Of a stretch of 53,960 nucleotides of DNA, positions 1-9,000 are shown piece after piece. The DNA comes from Maribacter sp. (GTDB lineage: Bacteria > Bacteroidota > Bacteroidia > Flavobacteriales > Flavobacteriaceae): NCBI GenBank assembly GCA_024228355.1, contig JAAETN010000144.1, positions 1 through 53,960 on the forward strand. Direction: 5' to 3'. The notes beneath the pieces were generated by a model. It saw only the letters and a list, made by a program, of their open reading frames with translations, was not told where the DNA came from and made no database searches. How positions within the stretch are numbered: the first letter of the stretch is position 1; each line of letters starts with the position of its first letter. A program made the translations under genes and the position numbers.

Positions 1-702
1 ATAAAAGCGTTGTTCGCTTACCTCTTTTAGAAATGCTGTTAATTGAAATGCCTCTTCTTCCGCAATAACGTGGTTTTGATAAGAAATTTTCATTTGAGGA
101 AAGGGGAGCCCAACAATCATGCCTTCAATACCCGCTTTTCCCAATCTTTCGTACGCATCCGTTAAATCAACGGCCAATTCTCCTCCAGGGATATACCCAT
201 GTTTATTAACATGGTGACACGAGATGCAGGAAGGCCCTCCATTTTCAAATCTTTGCACACCGGAAAACAAATCCTGGCCTATTATGATGTCTTCTTCAGT
301 TGGTTCAAAAGGAGCTTCAACTTCTTCGACCGTTTCAACGGCGGCCACATCGGATTTCGCCGGACTCACACTTATTATGTACTCAAAAACCAAATCTATT
401 TCATTATCCGACAACATCTGGTCGGGCATTAATAGCTTATTGTACTCTTCGAATATTTTCACTGCTTCGGCATCTCCGCTATTAATAAAAGTTTGGGATG
501 ATTTTACAAACTTTGTAAACCATTCTTTGGTTCGCTTATCATGTATATTCGCTAATCCAGGACCAATCAGTTTCCTAGCTGTCGTTGTGTGACAGGCGGC
601 GCAGGTAGATTTAAAAATACTTTCGCCGTCTTGCGCTATCGATGACATACTTAGCGTTAAAAAGAAGGCCAATAAAACAGAGGTGGAAGTAGTACGACTC
701 AT
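1..702 (-). CDS. Secreted c-type cytochrome with two heme motifs (3' end outside window)
   Basis: Reading on the minus strand from an ATG at 702, the frame stays open for 234 codons to the window edge, so the C-terminus is missing. Residues 1-24 form a signal peptide ending in SIAQ. A first heme site CAACH follows near residue 37 and a second, CISCH, near residue 164. An acidic linker rich in Glu and Val sits between them, so this looks like two fused cytochrome c domains exported to the periplasm. The gene is divergent from the 4Fe-4S membrane protein at 1362, which suggests a shared electron-transfer role. Axial Met ligands are plausible (LMPDQM after the first site) but not certain. The family is clear; the partner enzyme is not visible. 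Confidence 0.85.
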   Translation of the reverse strand, partial: MSRTTSTSVLLAFFLTLSMSSIAQDGESIFKSTCAACHTTTARKLIGPGLANIHDKRTKEWFTKFVKSSQTFINSGDAEAVKIFEEYNKLLMPDQMLSDNEIDLVFEYIISVSPAKSDVAAVETVEEVEAPFEPTEEDIIIGQDLFSGVQRFENGGPSCISCHHVNKHGYIPGGELAVDLTDAYERLGKAGIEGMIVGLPFPQMKISYQNHVIAEEEAFQLTAFLKEVSEQRFY

Positions 703-797
703 TGCAATGACATATTTTATATACGTGATAAATTTAACAATTCCTTAGGGATTAAGAATAGGTTTTTTTAAAATCCAGATTATTTATATTGATTATA

Positions 798-828
798 AAT
801 AATAAAGGTCTTTTTGTCTTTTATTATT
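798..828. promoter_or_regulatory. Inverted repeat, possible Rrf2 operator (site C)
   Basis: The arms AATAATAAAGG (798-808) and CTTTTATTATT (818-828) are complementary at 10 of 11 positions around a 9-nt spacer. The right half contains TCTTTTA, the half-site found in front of the Rrf2 gene. It lies about 95 nt upstream of the cytochrome c start. The region is AT-rich, so chance is possible. Confidence 0.3.
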
Positions 829-1170
829 AGAACTTTAGGTTGAAATACCTTAAAAAAATAATCAAAGTTCAAATACCTTGCGCATCAAATCTAGGTAATC
901 AAAAGATATTTTTCCGGCCATCAATTAGGTTTCAACCTTTTTTAACAAAAAATAGTTATGAACTGTACGCCCATAACAATTATAATTGCTTTGAATACAA
1001 TTCAAAATTCATCGTTGACGCAAATAATTTACAGAAATTGAGGCTGTGGGTTTTCATAGATTGATAGACCAAAAGAGGAAAATTTACCATACAAGGTACA
1101 TTGATCTCATCTTTATTAATTGTATATAACCATACTAGGTATACCAAATAAAATAATCCATATATTTTAA

Positions 1171-1192
1171 TAAAAGATGAAAAGATCTTTAT
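1171..1192. promoter_or_regulatory. Inverted repeat, possible Rrf2 operator (site B)
   Basis: TAAAAGA-N8-TCTTTAT has the same length and nearly the same halves as the repeat in front of the Rrf2 gene (2967-2988), and both sites share TAAAAGATG at the left. A near -7 box TAATTTG (1210-1216, one base short of TAnnTTTG) lies just downstream toward the 4Fe-4S protein gene, so a repressor here would sit over the promoter. The match is seen; the function is inferred. Confidence 0.4.
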
Positions 1193-1361
1193 ATATAGTG
1201 AAATTTATGTAATTTGCCGCCAATTACTGGAATCCCATTTTTTCCTAGGTAGAACCTTCATTAGTTACTTGAGTTTTGTAAAACTATAATCAATTTTCAT
1301 GAAGTACCAAAATCGTCAACATTATAAAGAAGGGCAGCTGTTGGATAATTAATGATTTATT

Positions 1362-2444
1362 ATGGCTAATCATAATCTAAAAACGGGAGATCATTTATCT
1401 CCAAAATCCATTCTAATCTGGAGAATTGTCCAAACTTTGGTTTGGCTGGTTGGGGTGTTGATTATTTTTAATTTGATTTTTTATCCAACTCTCGGCATTC
1501 ATCTTTTTTGGAATATATTGATCCCAATTGCACCCTTATTGTTGGTTGTTGCCACGGGTTTGTGGAGAAATATTTGCCCAATGGCATCAACTGCATTGTT
1601 TCCAAGGCATATGGGATTATCAAAAAGAAAGAAGTTAACGCTGGCAGAAATAGGAAAATTGAATCTGATTGCCATAATTGCCTTGTTTGTACTCGTTCCT
1701 TTACGTCATGCTATTTTTAACTTGGACGGATGGGCCACAGCATGGTTGATATTATCATTGGGCTTCATCGCTGTTATCGTGGGCTTGCGTTATGAATGGA
1801 AAAGTGCATGGTGTTCAGGCTTATGTCCGGTACATCCAGTGGAAAAATTGTACGGGCTAAAAAATAAACTGAGATTGCCCAATGCCCATTGCGACCAATG
1901 CCACCGCTGTTTAGCGCTATGTCCAGACAAAACCCCCGGTATCCATCCGCTGTCATCGAAAAAAACAACTTCCCATAAAATAGCGGGATTCCTAACAGTC
2001 GGTGCGTTTCCCGGATTTGTCTGGGGTTGGTTTCAGGTCCCTGACTACAGTGGTATAATAGGGATTTCGGAGCTTATCACAATCTACAAATTCCCCTTAT
2101 TGGGCCTTCTTGTAACAAGTGCTTTATTCTTGGTTTTGAAAAGGTTTTTAAAGGATAAGACCTTAATAGCTATTTTTTCTGCGGCGGCCGTTTCCTGTTA
2201 TTATTGGTTCAGGTTACCAGCCTTGTTCGGATGGGGTCTTTTTCCAGGAGATGGAATGCTTGTTGATTTAACGGGAGTATTACCTGAATGGGTTATAACT
2301 GTCTTGGTCGTTGTAATCACATTTTTCTTTTTTTGGTGGATTGTATTTAGTAGACAAGGTAAAATCAGTTGGGTTATTAGACCTGCCTATGCTTTGGAAG
2401 GAGTAAATTTTGGAAAAAATATGTATAATAAGGATAATGAATGA
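1362..2444 (+). CDS. Membrane 4Fe-4S protein, NapH/NosR-type electron transfer
   Basis: The 360-residue product has several membrane helices (near residues 20-42, 48-66, 102-120, 124-144, 208-228 and 310-330). A cytoplasmic cysteine segment contains a CxxxCP element (CSGLCP, near 156) and a complete ferredoxin-type motif CDQCHRCLALCP near 177-188. This layout belongs to the NapH/NosR/RdxA group of membrane Fe-S proteins that pass quinol-derived electrons to periplasmic partners. The divergent cytochrome c (1-702) is the natural acceptor candidate. The following Rrf2 gene is convergent with it. The substrate system is not shown by the sequence. I favour a nitrogen-oxide or related respiratory role because Rrf2/NsrR regulators commonly accompany such genes. 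Confidence 0.7.
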   Translation: MANHNLKTGDHLSPKSILIWRIVQTLVWLVGVLIIFNLIFYPTLGIHLFWNILIPIAPLLLVVATGLWRNICPMASTALFPRHMGLSKRKKLTLAEIGKLNLIAIIALFVLVPLRHAIFNLDGWATAWLILSLGFIAVIVGLRYEWKSAWCSGLCPVHPVEKLYGLKNKLRLPNAHCDQCHRCLALCPDKTPGIHPLSSKKTTSHKIAGFLTVGAFPGFVWGWFQVPDYSGIIGISELITIYKFPLLGLLVTSALFLVLKRFLKDKTLIAIFSAAAVSCYYWFRLPALFGWGLFPGDGMLVDLTGVLPEWVITVLVVVITFFFFWWIVFSRQGKISWVIRPAYALEGVNFGKNMYNKDNE

Positions 2445-2483
2445 AATGCAATACCAATAAGGTAGGAATCATTACCGAATTAA

Positions 2484-2939
2484 TTACTCCTTAAAAGCAT
2501 CAAAATCCCTTAAAGATAGCACCGTTCCGGATTTTTTAATTTCCTCAGCCCATTGAAGAATGGTCTTATCCCTAAAATCTTCTAGAATTCTTTGTTTAAA
2601 TGGTGTCACGATAGAATGTACCGGGCAGGGATTTTCATCATCGCATTTTGACAATCCTAAAAAGCATTGACTAAATTTTTCTGTCCCATCTATGCTCTTT
2701 ATAATATCCCAAACCGACTTTTCCTTATTTTTTTTGGATAAAAAAAATCCGCCATTTGGACCCTTTGTTGAAGATACCAGTTTGCTTCTGGTCAATTGCT
2801 GTAATAATTTAGCTAAAAAAGGTTGGGGGGTATCTAAATCCTCAGCTATTTTTTTTACTCCAATTTTCTTGGTCTCATCGGTATATAACGCTAGATAAAG
2901 CATTGAACGAATAGTATATTTGCAGGCATTGGATAACAT
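2484..2939 (-). CDS. Rrf2-family Fe-S transcriptional regulator (NsrR/IscR-like)
   Basis: The 151-residue protein begins with the winged-helix domain of Rrf2 proteins (CKYTIRSMLYLAL, then PFLAKLLQQL and STKGPNGGF, residues 6-66). Three cysteines at 92, 99 and 105 match the Fe-S ligand cluster of IscR and NsrR in position and spacing. Family members lose or change the cluster on meeting NO, oxygen or Fe limitation and so switch DNA binding. The promoter holds a perfect 7-bp-arm inverted repeat directly upstream of a -7-like box, which fits autorepression. Whether it senses NO or Fe-S status cannot be told from sequence. The neighbouring cytochrome and Fe-S membrane protein make a respiratory regulon likely. 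Confidence 0.88.
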   Translation of the reverse strand: MLSNACKYTIRSMLYLALYTDETKKIGVKKIAEDLDTPQPFLAKLLQQLTRSKLVSSTKGPNGGFFLSKKNKEKSVWDIIKSIDGTEKFSQCFLGLSKCDDENPCPVHSIVTPFKQRILEDFRDKTILQWAEEIKKSGTVLSLRDFDAFKE

Positions 2940-2956
2940 TAAATCTATTTAGTCCA

Positions 2957-2988
2957 TAAAGATAAGTAAAAGATGTATTTGTCTTTTA
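2957..2988 (-). promoter_or_regulatory. Promoter and operator of the Rrf2 gene (site A)
   Basis: On the minus strand a -7-like box TATCTTTA (2964-2957) lies 18 nt before the ATG. Directly upstream is a perfect inverted repeat TAAAAGA-N8-TCTTTTA (2967-2988), which would cover the -33 region. A dimeric regulator bound there should block transcription, so autorepression is the simplest reading. The rest of the 336-nt gap, 2989-3275, shows no gene. Confidence 0.5.
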
Positions 2989-3275
2989 ATTATGTTTGAT
3001 TCTTTAGAAATGTTATGTGCAAAGTGTTTCAAAAAATGAAGAGGATGGTATCATATATTCAAACCTTATATTGTAATTAGTGACCAAAAAAGAAATCTTA
3101 ATTTTCACTATTACACAAACAAATTGGGACAACTAAATTCCTTTAAGAAAAAAAGATTTAGACTTCAATTTGGAGAATTTACATCTTTCTTAACTTTTCG
3201 AAATAGATATAAATTCTAATTTAGAAAAAATTAATATAATGATATTATGTTTTCAGGCCAAGAGAAATTGTTCGT

Positions 3276-4751
3276 TCATCTGGGTGCAGCGTCCAATACC
3301 CGATGCATCATCTCAAGTTTCTTTTTTATAATCTTTTCGTTTACCGAGGCGTAGCCCATAACAAGCCCTGAACTTAAGGAATTTCCTATAAAATAATTAC
3401 TGAAAGGGTGGGCTGTAATTCCCTTTTTTGCAAGAATGGAAGATGTTAAAATATCGCTAAAAGGCTGTCGATCTTTAGCAATAATATGTAGTCCTAAAGG
3501 ATTGGATTCGAGGATAAAACGATTGGCAAATTTGTCTTCGAAATGTTGAACAAACATTTGTTTTCTCAAAATACTGGTTTCAATTACCTTTCGTAAATGC
3601 TTATTCAAATAATCTCTCTCAATAAAAGTACTTAAGGTTTTTTGCATTGAAGGAGGAACAAAACGGCTTGATTGTTCATATAAGGCTCTGATTGCATCTA
3701 ATAGATAATATGGAACAATCATATAGCCCATACGAATGGAAGGGTGCAATAATTTATTAAAAGTCCCGAGATAAATAACCCGTTCTTGTCCGTCTAATCC
3801 ATATATAGATGTAAGCGGTTTTTCCCAATTACTGAACTCATGATCATAGTCATCCTCAACAATAAAAGTATTTTCTTTATTTGCCCATTTTAACAATTCC
3901 ATTCTTCTCTTCATACTCATTTTTATACCGGATGGGTATTGGTTCGAAGGAGTTGTATAAACAAGTTTAGGATTTTGACATTTTATTGATGCAACGGAAA
4001 TACCTTCCTCGTCAATATGGGTAGAAAAGATTTTTGCCCTGAGACTATTGAACAAACTATATGCGTGTGGATAAGTTGGGTTTTCTATTACTACCCCATC
4101 TTTTTTATTGATCAATGCATTCCCAATAAGGAACAGGGAATGTAGAGAACCTGTAGTAATAATAATTTGTTCAGCATCACAATTAATATTTCTATAAATC
4201 TTTAAATAATTCGAAATATTTTCTCGGAGACATTCAAGTCCAAAAGTATTCGAATAAGATAATTCGGAAGATCTAATGGTTTTCCAATAATCGTTGGATA
4301 ATTGCTGCCATTGTTGTACTGGGAAAATATCCAATGGTGGTAAGCCAGGTCGAAAAGCAATTCCCATATTTCCCGTTTTTATGGGTTGTATATTTCTTAT
4401 AAAAGAAACTCCTCGCTTTGATATTCGAGGATAATTGCCCTGTTCCGTTTGAGCATTTAAGTTAATACGGATTTTTTTATCCTTGGGTGAAGCCACAAAA
4501 CACCCTGAACCAGGAACTGAATAAATGTATTTTTCCAGAATGAGTATATCATATGCTTTAATAACGGTGCTCCTGGAAATTTTCAGATCTTTTGCCAAAA
4601 CCCTTGATGGTGGCAATTTGCCGTTCTCTACTAGATCCCTGTTTACAATGGCTTTAACTAGAGCATTATATAAATTCATATATATGTTGCTATACTCCTG
4701 TTTAGGGCCAAAACCATAGTTGAATAGTATGTTTTTTACGTTATAATACAT
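3276..4751 (-). CDS. MocR-family (GntR plus aminotransferase) transcriptional regulator
   Basis: The 491-residue protein has a GntR-type winged helix at residues 20-90 (LPPSRVLAKDLKISRSTVIKA) joined to a fold-type I aminotransferase domain (about 125-485). The PLP lysine is retained in GTFNKLLHPSIRMGY, as is the VEDDYDHEF segment. MocR proteins such as GabR and PdxR use PLP and an amino compound as signal and control adjacent metabolic genes. The gene is divergent from the M14 peptidase-SusCD operon. A perfect direct repeat with the GabR-like core ATACCA lies immediately upstream of its ATG. The ligand is unknown; the target operon suggests an amino acid or peptide breakdown product. Confidence 0.9.
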   Translation of the reverse strand: MYYNVKNILFNYGFGPKQEYSNIYMNLYNALVKAIVNRDLVENGKLPPSRVLAKDLKISRSTVIKAYDILILEKYIYSVPGSGCFVASPKDKKIRINLNAQTEQGNYPRISKRGVSFIRNIQPIKTGNMGIAFRPGLPPLDIFPVQQWQQLSNDYWKTIRSSELSYSNTFGLECLRENISNYLKIYRNINCDAEQIIITTGSLHSLFLIGNALINKKDGVVIENPTYPHAYSLFNSLRAKIFSTHIDEEGISVASIKCQNPKLVYTTPSNQYPSGIKMSMKRRMELLKWANKENTFIVEDDYDHEFSNWEKPLTSIYGLDGQERVIYLGTFNKLLHPSIRMGYMIVPYYLLDAIRALYEQSSRFVPPSMQKTLSTFIERDYLNKHLRKVIETSILRKQMFVQHFEDKFANRFILESNPLGLHIIAKDRQPFSDILTSSILAKKGITAHPFSNYFIGNSLSSGLVMGYASVNEKIIKKKLEMMHRVLDAAPR

Positions 4752-4752
4752 G

Positions 4753-4786
4753 ATTGGTATGCTCTATTTTAAAAAATTGGTATGCT
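4753..4786. promoter_or_regulatory. Direct repeat of 11 bp, likely MocR operator
   Basis: ATTGGTATGCT occurs perfectly twice, at 4753-4763 and 4776-4786, 23 bp apart (about two helical turns). Its complement contains ATACCA, the core of the direct repeats bound by GabR. The pair begins one base upstream of the MocR start codon and sits in the divergent promoter of the peptidase-SusCD operon, ideal for controlling both. Confidence 0.65.
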
Positions 4787-4837
4787 TAATATACATCAAT
4801 AATCAATTAGATTTAATAAAATTTTAAGAAAAATAAT

Positions 4838-6076
4838 TTGAACTCTACGGTTAAATATTGGGTTTATCCAAGCTTAGGACTATTGTCACTTCTATTGTTC
4901 GCATGCAATAATTTAATGGTCAAAGGTTATAAAAATCCCGTTGACACTTCAACCAAAAAAATTGTTGCCCAAAATAAACAAACATTCGATCTTGAGGATT
5001 TAGGGGTGTTTGCTAGTAATGATTTTGACGGAGGGCGTTTGAATGGATTTGTAAAGTATAACGATAGTACCGCAATCTTAATTGTAAACCCCGAAAACAC
5101 CCCTATTAACAATAGCGCTTATTATGCTTTTGAAACATGGTCCAATACTTCCAAGCCCTTTTATTTTACTTTTCAGTACCCAAAAGGATACAAGCATAGG
5201 TACGTACCAAAATTGAAAATCAATGGTACCTGGAGCCTCATCGATTCTACTGATATTTTTAAGAAGGACAGTATAGTAACCATAAAACTTAATTTGGGCA
5301 AATCTAGGATAACTGTCGCTGGGCAAGAGATTCAGTCATCGAATGACGTTAAAAATTGGTATACACGTCTGGTCAAGGGAAAGGAAGGCTCTGTAAGGCT
5401 AAAAAGTATAGGAGAATCAAAAATGGGCAGGGATTTGCCGGTTCTTGATTTATACCGAGGCGATGCGAAAAATAAAGAAATAATAGTATTACTAACACGT
5501 CAACACCCTCCTGAGGTAACAGGGTATTATGCGTTCCAAAGCTTTTTGTCAACTTTGCTAAGCAATTCAAATATGTCAAAACGGTTCTTGGACAAATACC
5601 ATATTTTGGCATTTCCCATAGTAAATCCAGATGGTGTTGATATGGGGCATTGGCGACATAATGGAGGAGGGGTGGACACAAACAGGGATTGGTCAATTTA
5701 CAGACAACCCGAAATAAAACAAATCGTTAAGTATATCGGAAAAACATTGAAGAAGAACAATTCCAAAATTGTTTTGGGTCTGGATTTTCACTCTACTTAC
5801 CACGATGTTTTTTATACGAATAATATTAGGGAGGGTACCACACTGCCAAATTTTATTGAGCAATGGTTTAGTGCCCTAGAACAGAACATTCCCAACTACA
5901 AAGTTAACGAAGCTGCGGCCAACAGTACAAAACCAGTATCTAAAGGTTGGTTTTTGTATGGGCACCAGGCTGTTGGGATTACGTATGAAATAGGAGATAA
6001 AACACCTAAAACAAATATTGATCTTTTCGGTGAGGTCTCGGCTAATGAGATGATGAAAATATTACTTGATAAATAA
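4838..6076 (+). CDS. M14 zinc carboxypeptidase-like lipoprotein
   Basis: Starting at TTG gives a full lipoprotein signal with lipobox LLFAC at residues 19-23, so I keep this start; no nearer ATG preserves it. The 412-residue product carries M14 zinc-peptidase landmarks: HPPE (zinc ligands His and Glu) near 223, NPDGVDMGHWRHNGGGVDTN near 263, the third zinc ligand in DFHST near 317, and the catalytic Glu in YEIGD near 386. It is probably a surface or periplasmic carboxypeptidase or amidase trimming peptides. It is the first gene of the operon and lies 16 nt ahead of susC, so it likely processes the substrate of that transporter. Confidence 0.85.
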   Translation: MNSTVKYWVYPSLGLLSLLLFACNNLMVKGYKNPVDTSTKKIVAQNKQTFDLEDLGVFASNDFDGGRLNGFVKYNDSTAILIVNPENTPINNSAYYAFETWSNTSKPFYFTFQYPKGYKHRYVPKLKINGTWSLIDSTDIFKKDSIVTIKLNLGKSRITVAGQEIQSSNDVKNWYTRLVKGKEGSVRLKSIGESKMGRDLPVLDLYRGDAKNKEIIVLLTRQHPPEVTGYYAFQSFLSTLLSNSNMSKRFLDKYHILAFPIVNPDGVDMGHWRHNGGGVDTNRDWSIYRQPEIKQIVKYIGKTLKKNNSKIVLGLDFHSTYHDVFYTNNIREGTTLPNFIEQWFSALEQNIPNYKVNEAAANSTKPVSKGWFLYGHQAVGITYEIGDKTPKTNIDLFGEVSANEMMKILLDK

Positions 6077-6092
6077 TTACTAACTAAACTTA

Positions 6093-9000
6093 ATGAACAT
6101 GATCAAAAAACAATTTCTTGGTTTCTGCGTATTGCTACTTTCAAGTAGCTTTATATTAGCACAGAACGAGGTAACTGGTACAGTAAGTGATACTTCGGGG
6201 CCATTACCTGGTGCTAGTGTCGTGGTTAAAGGAACCTCAAAAGGAACCACTACGGATTTTGATGGAAATTATTCTATAAGTCTATCTAGTGGAGACGCTA
6301 TTCTTGTTTTTAGTTATATCGGATATTCTGATCAGGAAATCCCGGTCAATAACCAGAACACGATTAATGTAACACTTGAGGAAAGTGCACGGGCACTGGA
6401 CGAGGTGGTCGTAACCGCTTTGGGCTTTACTGTTGATAGAAAGACCTTAGGGGCAACGTATTCCAAAATTAATGCCGATGATGCCCGACAATCTGGTGAA
6501 ACCGGAGTTATAAACTCTTTGGCCGGTAAAGCTTCCGGGGTGAAAATATCACGCGCCAATGGCGATCCCGGTGCTGGATCCAGCATTCAAATTAGGGGAG
6601 CCAATACTATTGGAGGAAATACGCAACCGTTAATAGTAGTAGATGGTATTGCATTCAGTAATGAAAATGCAAACGGAATTGGAAATGCAGCTACAGGAGG
6701 GGTTTCACAACAATCGCGCTTAAATGATATCAATCAAGATGATATTGAGAGTATGACCATTCTTAAAGGTGCCTCCGCAGCGGCAGTTTGGGGGTCGCAA
6801 GCAGCCAATGGGGTTATAGTTATTACAACGAAAAAAGGACGTAATAAAGATAAAATCGATGTGTCTTATAATGCTATTATATCTTTTGATGAAATAAGTG
6901 ATAGACATCCATTACAGACAAATTATGGACAAGGAACAGGTGGAAATTGGGGTCAAAATAATTCTAGGTCTTGGGGTGACAGAATTTCAGATAGAGCTGG
7001 AGGAAATGACGAGTTCAATACTTCTGGCCAATACTTTGAAGCCCAAGATGGCTCATTATATTATCCAATTACAGCCAAAAATTCCCAAAGAACTTTCGTT
7101 AATGAAAATTTCGACCAAGTTTTTAGAACGGGAAATTCTATAAACCATAGTATAAGCGTGAGTGGAGCAGGAGAAAAAGGGAATATCTATTTGAGTTTTG
7201 GAAAATTGGACAATAAAGGAATTATAAAAAGCAGTTTTTATGATAAAATCAATGCTAGTTTAAATGCCACTTATAGATTTAATGATTGGTTATCTATAAA
7301 AGGAAAAGCGAATTATATAAATATCAAGTCCAACAGAATTCAACAAAGTTCTAATGTTAACGGGCTATATTTAGGATTATTAAGAAGTGCTCCTGATGTT
7401 GATAATAGGGATTATATCGGAACCTATTTCAACAGTGGAGGTACACCCACTCCTTTGCGTCAGCGCTCATACCGTAATACCTATGGTTCAAAAACAAATT
7501 CGGCATATAACAATCCAGGGTGGACCGTTAATGAATTGAAAAACCTTAATAATGTAGATAGATACCTTCTCAATCTTGAAACTACTTTTAAACCTACAGA
7601 TTGGCTTAGTGTAATAGCTAGGGGGGGGGTTGATAACTATATCGATTTTCGTAGTTCTTTCTTTCCTATGTTTTCCTCAGGGTCAACACCGAGTGGAGGG
7701 CAATATTATACAGAAAATAGGGATTTAAAGAATTTAACTTTCGATTTTATTGGTCGTTCTAATTTTGATCTGACAGAAGATTTAAATTTATCGTTAACTC
7801 TTGGTTATGGGCATAATAATAAAAAAAGAAATTCTATCTATGCTGAAGCCAAAGGATTTATTTTTAATACGCGGCTAAAAGACTTTGAAACTTTGGCTAC
7901 AGAAGCGAACAGAATAGCACTAAATTCAAAATCGTTCTTTAAGTCTGATCGTTTTTTTGGTGTAGCGGCGTTTAATTATAAGGATGTATTCTTAAATTTT
8001 TCGGGTGCTTATGAGACTTTTTCCTCAGCTAGTGAAGGGGTGTTTTATCCAGCCGCCGATGTATCATGGAATTTTTCAGACTCAAAAGTTTTTGAAGACT
8101 CATTTTTATCTTCAGGTAAATTAAGAGCGTCTTTTGGTCAAGTGGGAGTGGCGCCACAACGCCACAGATTCAATACCACTTTTGAGGGATTCACCTATGA
8201 AGATTACAGTGACCCCATTGATATTACATATTTTGGAGGTGGGTTTAAGTTAAATGACGATTTAGGAAATCCTAATTTAAAGCCTGAAATTAAAACAGAA
8301 TATGAATTGGGAACCGATTTAACGTTTTTTAATAATCGGTTAGGGTTAAATTTCACATATTATCAGAATGAAATTGACGATGTACTGCTCGATGTTACTT
8401 TATCACCTAGTACGGGACACAATAATCAATATAGAAATGCCGGAAAATTAGAAAATAAAGGACTAGAAATAGACTTTAATTTTAAACTGTTACAAAATGA
8501 AGAGTACAATCTTTCACTTTTTGGCAATTTTAATAACAACAAAAGTAAAGTATTGGATTTGGCAGGCACAGATGTTGTCTCGTTAGTCGGTGGATCTATT
8601 ACTTCTGCGGCCATTGTAGGAGAGCCTATGAGTGTATTATATGGAAGTAGAATATTACGTAACTCAGATGGAACTCCCGATTTGGACGCAAATGGATTTT
8701 TACAGCAGGATTCTGAACAAGGTGTCATAGGTGACCCCAATCCGGACTGGAGAGGTGGTTTAGGCATGAGCGCAAACTATAAGAAACTTAACTTTAATGT
8801 TCTATTCGAAACATCCCAAGGCAATGACTATGCAGAAAGAACACGTTTTATTTTGGGTAATTTCGGGACACATTCCGATGTTGGAAATACAGTATCACCT
8901 TCCCAGGATCTTGTAGACGTTAATGGTGATATACACCCTGCTGGCACTCCTACCAGAGGAAATATTGCTGATTTTGGTGCAGGCCCCGTTTTACTTAATG

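Larger units (their letters stand above)
703..1361. other. Divergent intergenic region with inverted repeats, no convincing gene
   Basis: This 659-nt AT-rich stretch separates the cytochrome c and 4Fe-4S protein genes. It holds two inverted repeats resembling the one in front of the Rrf2 gene (798-828 and 1171-1192) and a 7-bp-arm palindrome TTTGAAT-ACA-ATTCAAA at 990-1006. A box TAAATTTA at 729-736 could serve as the -7 element for the minus-strand cytochrome gene. A 74-codon frame at 840-1064 starts with TTG and has no recognisable protein character, so I do not call it. Confidence 0.5.

Noticed and set aside
990-1006. Palindrome TTTGAAT-ACA-ATTCAAA as an operator
   Set aside because: Perfect but AT-rich and single; no second copy or promoter placement supports a function.
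840-1064. Open frame of 74 codons
   Set aside because: TTG start, composition unlike the neighbouring genes, no domain, and it lies in a region better explained as divergent promoters.
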